Shown piece by piece: positions 1 through 8,404 of a DNA stretch of 64,000 nucleotides. Source of the stretch: Verrucomicrobiota bacterium (lineage in GTDB: Bacteria; Verrucomicrobiota; Verrucomicrobiia; Verrucomicrobiales; DEV007); assembly GCA_024277195.1 (NCBI GenBank), contig JAJRVS010000001.1, positions 1 to 64,000 of the forward strand, in the 5' to 3' direction. The notes under the pieces were generated by a model that saw only the letters and a list, made by a program, of their open reading frames with translations, had not been told where the DNA came from and made no database searches. The position numbers were made by a program, and so were the translations under genes. Each line of letters starts with the position of its first letter. The first letter of the stretch is position 1.

Positions 1-1280
1 CAGCCGATCGCTTGCATCGCAGAATTGGCCACCGCCACTCCGTCCGCACCCAAAGCGAGAGCTTTGACGAAGTCAGTGTGGGTGCGCAGGCCGCCGGTGA
101 TGATGAGGGTGACACGACCGCTGGCGCCGACTTTATCCAGATGGTGACGCGCGCGTGCCAGAGCGGGGATCGTTGGCACGGAGATATGATTGCGGAACAA
201 CAGGGGGGCGGCTCCGGTGCCGCCTCCGCGACCATCGAGGATGATGTAATCGGCTCCACCAGCGAGCGCGAAGTCGATGTCGCGTTCGATGTGTTGGGCG
301 CTGAGTTTGTAACCGATGGGAATGCCTCCGCTGATCTCACGAACGCGGTCAGCGAATTTTTTGAAATCATCGACTGTGTTCAGGTCTGCAAAGGTGGGCG
401 GGGATACGGCAGATTCACCCTCGGGGATGCCGCGCACCTCGGAAATGCGTCCGACGTTTTTATTGCCAGGCAGGTGCCCTCCGGTGCCGGTTTTGGCGCC
501 TTGTCCACATTTGAAATGGAAGGCTTGCACTCGGGTTAATAGCGATTCTTCATAACCAAATTTAGCCGAGGCGAGTTCGTAAAAATAACGACTGTTGGCC
601 TCTTGTTCGTCGGGCAGCATGCCTCCTTCCCCCGAACAGATTCCAGTTCCGGCGAGTTCTGCTCCTTTGGCCATGGCGGTTTTGGCCTCTTCGGAAAGTG
701 CGCCAAAGCTCATGTCACTGACAAACAGCGGGATGTCCAATTGCAGTGGTTTTTTGGCTTCGGGACCGATGATGAGTTCGGTGCCGACGCTGACGTCTTC
801 CATCAACGGTTTGCGCGCGAGTTGGGCAACCATCATTTGAATGCCGTCCCAATCGGGCAAATCAAAACGCGGCACGCCCATGGCATCCATGGGTCCGTGG
901 TGGCCCAATTTACTGAGGCCTTCCTTGGCGAGCTGGTGAATGAAAGCAACAGCAGGTTCTTCCGGGGTTGGCGTGGCCTCGGGCATGGCGTCAGGGTCAG
1001 CAGCGACTTCGAGGGCAAATTCCTTGCCTACCTGGTCGTCGGGGACTTTGGCATGGGCGCCGTCGCAGAAAGGCGCATTGGCGCTCTGTTTGCATTGGCA
1101 GAGGTAGGCTTCACCGTCTTCTTCGGCGACAAAGGCCTTGGGAACAAAATCCGTGCCCTTGTGAGAACCGTCGCAGAAAGGTTGATTGGCGGATTTGCCA
1201 CAGGTGCAGTAATAATATTCTTGCCCGGCTTTGAGCTCGACGGGGATGGGTTTGTTGTTGGCGATGGTTGGTTTGCTCAT
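1..1280 (-). CDS. CDGSH iron-sulfur / FMN-binding glutamate synthase-family protein (3' end cut by window edge)
   Basis: The minus strand is open from an ATG at 1280 to the left edge, about 426 codons, with the C-terminus missing. Residues 25-40 and 61-76 are two CDGSH-type 2Fe-2S motifs (C-x-C-x2-S-x3-P-x-C-D-G-S/A-H). From about residue 110 the chain matches the FMN-binding glutamate synthase domain (segments SDMSFGALS, CSGEGGM, GQGAKTGTGGHLPG, DGRGGGTGAAP, ITGGLRTHTDF). No glutamine amidotransferase domain precedes it, so ammonia may have to come from elsewhere; the true substrate is not certain. It lies 6 nt after a DoxX-like gene and 3' of pirin, so it is probably the last gene of a redox-linked operon. 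Plus-strand reading frames over it are shadows. Confidence 0.9.
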   Translation of the reverse strand, partial: MSKPTIANNKPIPVELKAGQEYYYCTCGKSANQPFCDGSHKGTDFVPKAFVAEEDGEAYLCQCKQSANAPFCDGAHAKVPDDQVGKEFALEVAADPDAMPEATPTPEEPAVAFIHQLAKEGLSKLGHHGPMDAMGVPRFDLPDWDGIQMMVAQLARKPLMEDVSVGTELIIGPEAKKPLQLDIPLFVSDMSFGALSEEAKTAMAKGAELAGTGICSGEGGMLPDEQEANSRYFYELASAKFGYEESLLTRVQAFHFKCGQGAKTGTGGHLPGNKNVGRISEVRGIPEGESAVSPPTFADLNTVDDFKKFADRVREISGGIPIGYKLSAQHIERDIDFALAGGADYIILDGRGGGTGAAPLLFRNHISVPTIPALARARHHLDKVGASGRVTLIITGGLRTHTDFVKALALGADGVAVANSAMQAIG

Positions 1281-1286
1281 GAGATT

Positions 1287-1673
1287 TTAGTTGGTGAGTT
1301 TAGCGAAGGATGAACGACCTGACCAGAGAAGGAAAGCAGAAAGTAGGGTGATGAGGATGACGGGCGGGTCGGTTAGTCCATGACCTCCAGTGAGGAAGAT
1401 ATGGAATGCCAGAATGTTGATCACGATGGGGCCGAGAAAGAGTAGTCCGAGGTTGCGGGTTTTCGGAATGGCGATCAGCAGGGCACCGATGATTTCGATC
1501 ACTTTGACAAAGGTCAGGTAACCCGCGCCATACATCGCGCCCATGAAAGCGGCGGCGGGCGTGCCTTCCGGCAGCGGAGGCATGGGGATGAAATGAAGGA
1601 AAAAATTCGCGGCAAATATGAGGAATAACAGACCCAGCAGGCCTCCGGCGATGTTGTCGATTTTGTTTTTCAT
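1287..1673 (-). CDS. DoxX-like small integral membrane protein
   Basis: A 128-residue protein with about four hydrophobic segments (roughly residues 8-28, 43-70, 73-95, 100-120), the size and topology of the DoxX/DoxX-like family. Glycine- and proline-rich loops and the small-residue-rich second helix fit that family. Members are often linked to quinone or thiosulfate redox chemistry or to oxidative stress, but the biochemical role of this one cannot be read from sequence. It sits 29 nt after pirin and 6 nt before the CDGSH/glutamate-synthase gene, so the three are probably co-transcribed. Confidence 0.7.
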   Translation of the reverse strand: MKNKIDNIAGGLLGLLFLIFAANFFLHFIPMPPLPEGTPAAAFMGAMYGAGYLTFVKVIEIIGALLIAIPKTRNLGLLFLGPIVINILAFHIFLTGGHGLTDPPVILITLLSAFLLWSGRSSFAKLTN

Positions 1674-1702
1674 AGAGTGTTTGTTAAAATGTAAATGTTG
1701 TT

Positions 1703-2428
1703 TTAGCTGAGGCGGAAGAGTAGTAATTTTGTATCCGCTGTTGTTTCGATTAGGAATTCGTCAGCGGTATTTTCGATGGCTAGGCCGTCACCAGTGCTGA
1801 GAGATTCGCCGAGCACTGAGATGCTGCCCGATATCACCTGAATCCAAACGTGCGGACTTGAGTTGGATGCGGGCATCATGACACTTTGATTTTGCTCGAG
1901 TTTGCCGAAATAGATTTCAGCGTCTTGGCGGATGGCGGTTGAGTTATCCCTACCATCAGCTGAAAAAAGTAGGGTCAACTGATTGTTCTTGACCAGTTCG
2001 CCGAGTGGTTTTTCAGCGTAGCGGGGTTCACCATCACGTTGATTGGGTTGCAGCCAGATTTGATAGAGGTGGGTGAGGTTTTCCTGTGAGGGATTGAACT
2101 CGCTGTGTTGGATACCACTGCCAGCGCTCATGTATTGCAGATCGCCGGCCTTGATGGTTGCGCCGTTACCCATGCTGTCAGTGTGCTGCATCTGACCCTC
2201 GATGATGTAAGTGAAGATTTCCATATTATCATGGGGATGATTTGGAAAACCTCCGCCCGGCTGGATGGTGTCGTTGTTCATCACCCGTAATGATTTGAAA
2301 CCCATCTGATCGGGGTCGAAGTATTCGGCGAAGGAAAAGGTGAAACGGGCCTGCAGCCAGTCGTGATTGGCTTGGCCTCGTTCAGCTGCGAGACGTTTGG
2401 TCAGAACGGGATGTGTTTGATTTTTCAT
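1703..2428 (-). CDS. Pirin family protein (YhhW-like bicupin)
   Basis: Start chosen at the ATG at 2428 (GAAG precedes it; the homology to E. coli YhhW begins just inside); longer starts at 2446 (ATG) and 2464 (TTG) are possible. The N-terminal cupin has the metal ligands expected for pirin: His64 and His66 in NHPHDNMEIFTY, His108 and Glu110 in SAGSGIQHSEFN. The C-terminal half is the second, degenerate cupin. Pirins bind Fe; some cleave quercetin, others act as redox-sensing regulators. It is the first gene of the minus-strand operon with DoxX and CDGSH/glutamate synthase and is divergent from a LysR regulator, the classic arrangement for LysR control. Confidence 0.88.
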   Translation of the reverse strand: MKNQTHPVLTKRLAAERGQANHDWLQARFTFSFAEYFDPDQMGFKSLRVMNNDTIQPGGGFPNHPHDNMEIFTYIIEGQMQHTDSMGNGATIKAGDLQYMSAGSGIQHSEFNPSQENLTHLYQIWLQPNQRDGEPRYAEKPLGELVKNNQLTLLFSADGRDNSTAIRQDAEIYFGKLEQNQSVMMPASNSSPHVWIQVISGSISVLGESLSTGDGLAIENTADEFLIETTADTKLLLFRLS

Positions 2429-2492
2429 GACTTCAGTCTGGGGCATTTGGCTTTTATTGACCAATACCTTGTTTTTGGGTCGGCTATGCCTT

Positions 2493-2506
2493 TTAGTTAT
2501 AGCTAA
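2493..2506. promoter_or_regulatory. Candidate LysR-type operator between pirin and lysR
   Basis: The intergenic region contains the inverted repeat TTAGttatagCTAA, which includes a T-N11-A core as expected for LysR-family boxes. It ends two bases before the LysR start codon, so binding there would fit autorepression. The site is seen in the sequence; its function is inferred. Confidence 0.4.
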
Positions 2507-2508
2507 TT

Positions 2509-3447
2509 ATGGAGTTGAGGCATTTGAGATATTTTGTGATGGTCGCTGAGGAGGAGAATATCAGTCGAGCGGCGGCGCGGCTTAATATCTCGCAACCGGC
2601 GGTATCGCGGCAGATTCACGATTTGGAGGATGAGTTGGGGGTTGCCCTGTTTGAGCGTGAGCGCAATGGCCTTAGCTTGACTGAAGCCGGGCACTCGGCG
2701 CTGACTCATGCACGGCAGGTTTTGCGTCAGGAAAAAAGCTTGTTGCAGGCGATGTCTCACTTTGCTGAGAGTGAAACCCTGTTGTCGCTGAAGGTGGGAT
2801 ACATCCCCACAGCCTTGACTGGTTTTTTGGCGGAAGCGATGCATCAATTTAATCTACAGCATAACCAGGTATGTGTGCAGATTTATGAGATGTCACCGCT
2901 CCAGCAGGAAAAGGCTTTGCGCAAGAGGGAAATCGATCTGGCTTTGCTGGGCAGTGCGTGTCCGGGTTTGAAGCGTGATTTCCGGGTGCAGGCGATTCGC
3001 AAGGTGGCGGTGGCAGTGGCCTTGCCGGAGGATCACCGGCTGGCCGGGCGCAAGTGGATTGACTTGGAGGAGTTGGCTGATGACGTTTTTTTGAGCCTGC
3101 ATGAAAATAACTTTCCGGGTCGGCGAGAGATGATGAAAGAAATGTGCCGACGGGTGGGTATCGACCCGAAGATCTCGATCCGAGCGGAAGGGTTGTCAGA
3201 GTTGCTGGCTTTGGTGGGGGCTGGATCAGGGGTGGCATTGGTGCCTGCGGATTTGGACGAACTGCAGCATGCGCGAATGGTGTTTGTTAAACTGAAACGG
3301 CCGAAGTTCACCTTGGTCTCCTCGGCGGTGTGGAGGAAAGAAATAGAGACGGAGGGTTTGTTGGACTTGGTGGCTTTGTTGCAGGGAGGGGGAGAACCGC
3401 GAACCGCCGCCGCTGAAGCTATGGCGCGTCAAGATGGACGCGAATAA
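2509..3447 (+). CDS. LysR family transcriptional regulator
   Basis: 312 residues, the normal length for the family. The N-terminal winged helix-turn-helix is clear (MELRHLRYFVMVAEE, then helix-turn-helix around residues 17-37 with AAARLNISQPAVSRQI). Residues about 90-290 are the periplasmic-binding-protein-like inducer domain (LKVGYIPTALTG). It is divergent from pirin, which is its most likely target. The last 18 residues, rich in Ala and Arg, come from DNA resembling a dispersed repeat that recurs at 61.5 kb, so the original C-terminus may have been replaced. Confidence 0.92.
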   Translation: MELRHLRYFVMVAEEENISRAAARLNISQPAVSRQIHDLEDELGVALFERERNGLSLTEAGHSALTHARQVLRQEKSLLQAMSHFAESETLLSLKVGYIPTALTGFLAEAMHQFNLQHNQVCVQIYEMSPLQQEKALRKREIDLALLGSACPGLKRDFRVQAIRKVAVAVALPEDHRLAGRKWIDLEELADDVFLSLHENNFPGRREMMKEMCRRVGIDPKISIRAEGLSELLALVGAGSGVALVPADLDELQHARMVFVKLKRPKFTLVSSAVWRKEIETEGLLDLVALLQGGGEPRTAAAEAMARQDGRE

Positions 3448-3455
3448 ACGCTAAT
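3391..3455. repeat. Possible degenerate dispersed repeat, copy 1
   Basis: This segment shares, in the same order, an AACCGCGAA block and a GTCAAGATGG block with 61483-61550. Between the blocks both carry a related AAGCTATGGCG / AAGGCTTCGGCG stretch. It overlaps the 3' end of the LysR gene and runs into the intergenic space. The match is by eye and spacing differs, so a common origin is only suggested. The rest of the 3448-3570 gap holds no gene. Confidence 0.3.
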
Positions 3456-3570
3456 AAGAGGAAGAAAAAGGTTTGAGAGTGTAAGGGGGGAATGAGAGTA
3501 GATGTGGACAGATGGGGCGAGCTACCTGATATATTGTCTCAAATATCTTGATGGAGGAGCAACAACAACA

Positions 3571-5016
3571 TTATTTTACTGAGGTTTCTTCACCAATGAA
3601 GAATTGTGATTTTTTTTCATTTTTGCCAAAGGGGGCGTAGAGGGGGTCGCCCCAGATGCTGCCGGTGATGTAGCCGCCGCGTTCGGTGCCGCCGCCGGAG
3701 ATCATGGCTTCGGCGACGGTGGCGCCGCCGATGATATGGCGGAAGACGTTGAACCATCCGTGCAGGCGTGAGTTTTGCGGATGGTGGAGGTTGACGATCA
3801 TGGTGGTGGCTCCCCGGCGTAGCAGGGATCCGGAAAAGGCTTTGCCGTTGCTGACTGAGGCGGTGGCGAGTAGGCCGGGTTGCACATCGAGGTTTTTTGG
3901 CCAGGGTTTGACTGCTTCGGTGATGTTGCCGATACCGCCGCCGGCGAAGATGAGCGGATTGATGGCGGGGCTGATGCTGCCTTGTTGGAACTGTTCGTTG
4001 CTGTAGTTCCACTTGGGTTCGGGCAGACAGCACTGGGGATCCCATGAGCCGCTGCGTGGAGAGATACGCACCATGCGGCTGGCATCGATGCCTTGTTGGA
4101 TGGCGTCTTGAGCCATGGCTTCGCAGAGGGCGGACTCGACGTCGATGAAGGAGGCGGTATTGTTTTCGCGTCCGTAAAAGAGCAGGCTGCGTTGCTGCTG
4201 TTGGTTGAAGGCGCGAATGGAAGTGGAGGCTGCCATGCCTTTAGTGACGAGTTTTTTGACAAAAGCGGAATTTTCCAGCGGGATGTCGAGGGAGGAGTTA
4301 TCCAGTCCGCTTACTTTTTTGCTAGGAAAGGCTTCGAGGTAATAGGGCAGGCCAATGCGGCCGAAGGGTCGCAGCGAGGGGTGGTTGCGTAGGTCTTTGC
4401 CCATGGCTTGATACCATTGGCGGTCACCGATGAGGGTGCCGCCGTCGGGGCACCAGCGACTGGCGTCTTTACTGCGGGAAATGAAGGGGCTGGCGCCGTC
4501 GCCCATGTCGAGGTAGGGGAAATAGAGGTTGGTATTTTCCGGCGCGATGGAACGAGCGTCCTGACAGGTGGGGGCTTCTTTTTTTATTTTGGCAAACCAC
4601 AAGGCGTGTCCGGCGAGGCTGTCGAGGGCGAGGTCGGTTTTGTTATTAATGTCGCGGATGATCAGCGGGGTGCCGGGTGCCATCAGCACGATTTGGATTT
4701 GATTTTTCTCGATGTAGTCAGCGACAGTTTGCAGGAAGTCGAAGGCGCCGGGATTATCCCAGCGGACCTTTTTTCCCATATCGTAGGGGAAGAGGTGTTT
4801 GGTCGGCATACCGTAGGCCTGCATGTACCATGCTCCGATGTCGCGACTGAAGCTGTCGGGCTCGGCAGGATCAACGCTGTCCATTTTGACCGTGTTGTGG
4901 ATCACCATGATGCGGGCCGGATCGATCCATGAGGAACTCAGGGTTTGGGCGGGTGCCTGGCAGGTGGAGGAGAGGAGAGTGGTCAAAGCGATCAGGTAGA
5001 GGATATTTTTGAGCAT
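3571..5016 (-). CDS. Exported TIGR03790-like protein of unknown function
   Basis: 481 residues with an N-terminal signal peptide (hydrophobic core LYLIALTTLLSS, cleavage probably after QAPA). Near the N-terminus it has the pattern seen in TIGR03790 proteins: a hydrophobic strand followed by HNT, PDS and an AWYMQAYGMP segment. Near the C-terminus a conserved GSIWGDPLYAPF ending recalls the GDPLY motif of the same family. The family is common in Planctomycetes and Verrucomicrobia and has no known activity. The gene is divergent from ilvA and has no obvious operon partner. Confidence 0.6.
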   Translation of the reverse strand: MLKNILYLIALTTLLSSTCQAPAQTLSSSWIDPARIMVIHNTVKMDSVDPAEPDSFSRDIGAWYMQAYGMPTKHLFPYDMGKKVRWDNPGAFDFLQTVADYIEKNQIQIVLMAPGTPLIIRDINNKTDLALDSLAGHALWFAKIKKEAPTCQDARSIAPENTNLYFPYLDMGDGASPFISRSKDASRWCPDGGTLIGDRQWYQAMGKDLRNHPSLRPFGRIGLPYYLEAFPSKKVSGLDNSSLDIPLENSAFVKKLVTKGMAASTSIRAFNQQQQRSLLFYGRENNTASFIDVESALCEAMAQDAIQQGIDASRMVRISPRSGSWDPQCCLPEPKWNYSNEQFQQGSISPAINPLIFAGGGIGNITEAVKPWPKNLDVQPGLLATASVSNGKAFSGSLLRRGATTMIVNLHHPQNSRLHGWFNVFRHIIGGATVAEAMISGGGTERGGYITGSIWGDPLYAPFGKNEKKSQFFIGEETSVK

Positions 5017-5123
5017 GGAGTAAATAGGGGGTAAGCGAGGCTTGGGTCAAGGGAGGAATGTAAGGCAGGTTTATGTTGCTTGCTCACTATAGGCTTGGTG
5101 TTAAAGTCAGTTAATTATCCATC

Positions 5124-6659
5124 ATGTCTGATTCTGATTCAATCATCCGCACTTTGCGCCGCGAAGTTCTTTTTGCCCGACGGCGGGTTTATGAAGTGGG
5201 GCAAGCCACGCCTTTGGATGAAATTGAACTGAGTGATCCTGAGCTGAGTATTCTGGTCAAACGTGAAGACCTCTCTGCGATCCATGCTTACAAATGGCGA
5301 GGAGCCTACAATTGCATGGCACAGTTGAGTGCAGAGCAACTGGCCTGCGGGGTGGTGACGGCTTCTGCGGGTAATCATGCGCAAGGGGTGGCTTTGGCGG
5401 CACGTAAACTTGGCACGCGGGCGATTATCTACATGCCGCTATCGACTCCACGAATGAAACAACTCGCGGTTGAACAACATGGCGGTAGTCATGTGGAAAT
5501 CTGTCTGCATGGGGATACTTACGATGCTGCGAGTAAAGCGGCACATGCTTGTGGCGTAGACAAACAGCTGACCTATATTCACGCCTACGACGATATAGCG
5601 GTGATGGCGGGGCAGGGAACCTTGGCGGATGAGATTGTGATGTCGGGACAGGGACCTTTTGATTGCGCCTTTCTCCAAGTGGGTGGAGGTGGTATGGCGG
5701 CGGGCACGGCGATTTGGTTGAAGATGCACTTTCCTGAGATTCGCATCATTGGAGTTGAGGGCGTTGGCCAAGCTTCGATGGCTGCGGCGGTGAGTGCGGG
5801 GCATCCGGTGGACTTGGAAAACATGGATCTTTTTTGTGATGGCACGGCGGTGCGTAAAGCGGGCACGCTTACTCACCAGGTGTGCGCGGAGGTGATCGAT
5901 GAGTGGATGACGGTGAGCAATGAAGAGGTTTCTTCTGCGATTCAGTTTTTGTGGGAAAAATTACGCTGTATTCCAGAGCCGTCGGGAGCAATGGGGGTGG
6001 CGGGGATTCTCCAGCGGCGTGAGGACCTGGCGGGCAAGAGGGTGTTGAGTGTGTTGTGCGGAGCGAACATGGATTTTGAAAAGCTGGCGCTGATTTCACG
6101 TGAGGCAGCGGCTGGTGATACTCGCCGTCGGTTGTTGAGGGTCGAGATTTCGGAAAAAGCGGGTTCGATGTTGGCGCTGTTAGAGTCTTTGCCGGAGGGG
6201 TTGAATATCGTTGATTTTCAATATGGTAAAACCCATGCAAGCTGTGCGCACCCGGTGGTCGGTTTTAATGCATCCCCGATGCAATACGAGCTGTTGATCC
6301 AGGCGCTGCGCTCACAGGATTATCATTTCAGCGAAGTGACGGCGGAAACGGATGTGGATTTTCGACTGATTCACTATGAGGCGAAATTGTTGCAGTCACC
6401 GTTTTTTATTAAGTTGGAATTTCATGAACGTCCCGGTGCTCTGGCGAGTTTTCTGAGCACGGTGAGTGCTCACGCCAACCTTTGTTATTTTAACTATGTT
6501 TATTCCGGTGAGCGGGTGGGCCATGCTCTGCTAGGTTTTGATTTTGACCGACCGGAAGGGAACGAGGCGTTTGTTAAGGTGCTAGAGGGTGCTGCGGATT
6601 CTTATCGAACTTATGAAAGGGTTTCTCCGGAGGTGACGGCGCGGATTTTGGGTGGGTGA
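5124..6659 (+). CDS. ilvA: Threonine ammonia-lyase (threonine deaminase), biosynthetic type
   Basis: Converts L-threonine to 2-oxobutanoate and ammonia, the first step to isoleucine. 511 residues, the length of biosynthetic IlvA. Residues 1-320 are the fold-type II PLP domain: Lys57 in [10 protein letters not shown] is the expected Schiff-base lysine, [11 protein letters not shown] the substrate-binding loop, GGGGMAAG the phosphate-binding glycine loop. The C-terminal ~180 residues form the ACT-like regulatory region through which isoleucine and valine normally act. The isoleucine-pathway neighbours are not in this window. The usual SFK around the lysine is AYK here, a mild variation. Confidence 0.93.
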   Translation: MSDSDSIIRTLRREVLFARRRVYEVGQATPLDEIELSDPELSILVKREDLSAIHAYKWRGAYNCMAQLSAEQLACGVVTASAGNHAQGVALAARKLGTRAIIYMPLSTPRMKQLAVEQHGGSHVEICLHGDTYDAASKAAHACGVDKQLTYIHAYDDIAVMAGQGTLADEIVMSGQGPFDCAFLQVGGGGMAAGTAIWLKMHFPEIRIIGVEGVGQASMAAAVSAGHPVDLENMDLFCDGTAVRKAGTLTHQVCAEVIDEWMTVSNEEVSSAIQFLWEKLRCIPEPSGAMGVAGILQRREDLAGKRVLSVLCGANMDFEKLALISREAAAGDTRRRLLRVEISEKAGSMLALLESLPEGLNIVDFQYGKTHASCAHPVVGFNASPMQYELLIQALRSQDYHFSEVTAETDVDFRLIHYEAKLLQSPFFIKLEFHERPGALASFLSTVSAHANLCYFNYVYSGERVGHALLGFDFDRPEGNEAFVKVLEGAADSYRTYERVSPEVTARILGG

Positions 6660-6667
6660 TTTTACCC

Positions 6668-7219
6668 TTAACAAACGGGATCCGGGCAGACGTCGCGGCG
6701 TTGGCATTTGATGCAGCAGTCGCCGATCCAGAGGGAGTCGAGGAAATCCATCAGCTCGGTGATGGTGGTTTTGTCCCGGGTGATGAATCCTGCTTCGAAA
6801 TTTCTGCGCAGCGGGGATTTGGCCCCCATGCCGGCTCCGGTTAGATTGGCGGAGCCGATGTAAGCGAAGCTGCCGTCGATGATCACGCACTTCATGTGCA
6901 TGCGCGGGCAGAGCAGGCGTTCGAAGCGCTCGGATTCGATCAGTTCGGGGTAGCGGTCGAAGTCTTTACGGAAACGGGGCCCCGGTTCTTTGGCGTGGAT
7001 GAGGCGTACGTCCACGCCATCTCTGACGAGTCCTGCCAATACACCGATGAAGGGCACGTATTTTTTCCCAGTGCCCGCCACGTGCAGATCTTTCAAATCA
7101 GCGGTGGCGATCCAGAGGGATTTTTGTGCCAGCGGCACGGCAGTATTTAGAACTTGTTCGCAAGTTTGCTCATTCAGAACCAACGAAAACAGTTCGTCGG
7201 CTGGCGTTTTGTCCATCAT
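6668..7219 (-). CDS. Phospholipase D-like protein with one HKD motif and a cysteine-rich tail
   Basis: 183 residues. It has a single complete HKD motif: His108, Lys110, Asp115, then GSAN at 122-125, as in Nuc-type or FAM83-like PLD domains that must dimerise to form an active site. The C-terminus carries a compact cysteine cluster (CC-x2-C-x5-C-x3-C), possibly a metal or Fe-S site, which is not part of the standard PLD fold. Substrate (phospholipid or nucleic acid) cannot be told. It follows the nitrobindin-like gene by 17 nt, so the two are probably one transcript, and is convergent with ilvA 8 nt away. Confidence 0.75.
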   Translation of the reverse strand: MMDKTPADELFSLVLNEQTCEQVLNTAVPLAQKSLWIATADLKDLHVAGTGKKYVPFIGVLAGLVRDGVDVRLIHAKEPGPRFRKDFDRYPELIESERFERLLCPRMHMKCVIIDGSFAYIGSANLTGAGMGAKSPLRRNFEAGFITRDKTTITELMDFLDSLWIGDCCIKCQRRDVCPDPVC

Positions 7220-7236
7220 AAGCAGTGAAGCGGGAC

Positions 7237-7782
7237 TCAGGCTTTGTTGAGCACACTCTTGTCGGTGTGATCAAAGCGGCGTCCGTAAATATCGAGCAGG
7301 GTGAGCTGGTCGTAGCTCAGGCGATCCGGGCTGATGATTATTTTATGGGTGTAGGCGAGCGTGCTGGCGTTGTCGCGCATGAAGGGGGATTCAACGATGC
7401 CCCAGTCGGGATCGCCGAGTTTGGCGGCGACGGATAGAGTGACGGTGTCACCTTCGGTTGTGGCTTCCCCTCCGGCTACGAGGCAAACGCCACGCGGGAT
7501 GGAGAGGCTTTGCATCACGACTCCGGTTTTGCTGTCCCACATCCAGTGACCGACCTGGTCATGAAATACTTCGTCGTTTGATTTGCGTTGCACCACTTGG
7601 TGGTAGCGCACAACTATGAGCTTCTGGCTCTCGGCATTATCGACGTCGCCAGCGGCTTCAAAAGTGATCGTTTCGTAATAGGGGTTGATCTCGGTATCGT
7701 CAGGTTCGGGCGATACATCCAGTCCGCGTGAGCCTTTCCAAGTTCCGATTAATCCTGCGAGTGGGCCGTAGTCGATGTCCAT
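7237..7782 (-). CDS. Heme-binding beta-barrel (nitrobindin/FABP-like) domain protein
   Basis: 181 residues. The N-terminal pattern LAGLIGTWKGSRGLD with a following YYETITFE strand matches the nitrobindin/THAP4-like ten-stranded barrel family (formerly DUF1794), which binds heme in some members. Alternating hydrophobic residues continue through the chain (LIVVRYHQ, HWMWDS, GVVMQSLSIP), as expected for a barrel. A candidate heme ligand cannot be assigned with certainty. Likely co-transcribed with the PLD-like gene. The annotation of fold is fairly sure, heme binding is inferred. Confidence 0.65.
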   Translation of the reverse strand: MDIDYGPLAGLIGTWKGSRGLDVSPEPDDTEINPYYETITFEAAGDVDNAESQKLIVVRYHQVVQRKSNDEVFHDQVGHWMWDSKTGVVMQSLSIPRGVCLVAGGEATTEGDTVTLSVAAKLGDPDWGIVESPFMRDNASTLAYTHKIIISPDRLSYDQLTLLDIYGRRFDHTDKSVLNKA

Positions 7783-7939
7783 GATGTTTGTGGCTTGTGT
7801 TTTTGAAAGCTTTTGTAAGATGGAAGGGTATCATCCGTCTGCTGCTGCGACAATCAGAATCGTAGCTGAAGCTTGGTTGATTTTTTTTTTGGTAAAAGGG
7901 TAGGCGTTTTTGCCGGTATCGACTAATTTCGAGGTAATT

Positions 7940-8383
7940 ATGTTGAATGATGAAGAGCTAGCTCAGTTTTTGAAAGGCATCGAGGCCTTTGATGGGGTTT
8001 CGGATGGAACGATCGCCAAGTTGGTGGCGGCTTTCGAGGAACGCCCTTGCCATCCGGGAGAGGTGGTGATTTGCCAGGATGCCCGCGGCAAGGAGCTCTG
8101 TGTGGTTCTCGAAGGGGAGTTGCTTGTGACGATTGCGCAAAAATCTACGGATGAAGAAGGTGAGGTCACTCAGACAAGTCGCGAAGTGGCGACCTTGAAG
8201 AAGGGGAATTTGTTTGGTGAGATTGGGGTGATATCGGGGATGGAGTCATCGGCGACGGTGTCCGCATCGATGGAGGGTTGTCGCATCCTTGCTCTCGGCG
8301 AGCGTGCTTTGCATGACCAGGTGCTGCGCAATTCGCCGACTTTAGCCTCGGGCTTGTTACGCTCGATGAAGCGCTATCTGTGA
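7940..8383 (+). CDS. Cyclic-nucleotide-binding-fold protein (single domain)
   Basis: About 147 residues; ATG at 7940 is preceded by GAGGT at 7931-7935, preferred over the upstream TTG at 7910. It consists almost only of a cNMP-binding beta-roll: PGEVVICQDARGKELCVVLEG, then NLFGEIGVISG. The phosphate-binding cassette normally ends with an Arg (R-x-A-x-V); here the matching position is Ser (ESSATVSA), so classical cAMP/cGMP binding is doubtful. No DNA-binding domain. It lies 21 nt before a FIST sensor gene, suggesting a two-protein signalling unit. Confidence 0.8.
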   Translation: MLNDEELAQFLKGIEAFDGVSDGTIAKLVAAFEERPCHPGEVVICQDARGKELCVVLEGELLVTIAQKSTDEEGEVTQTSREVATLKKGNLFGEIGVISGMESSATVSASMEGCRILALGERALHDQVLRNSPTLASGLLRSMKRYL

Positions 8384-8404
8384 AAAAAACACGGAGAGTG
8401 AAGT

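Noticed and set aside
12-1313. Long plus-strand frames at 12-539 and 603-1313
   Set aside because: They are antisense shadows of the CDGSH/glutamate-synthase gene, whose minus-strand frame is open to the window edge and shows clear motifs.
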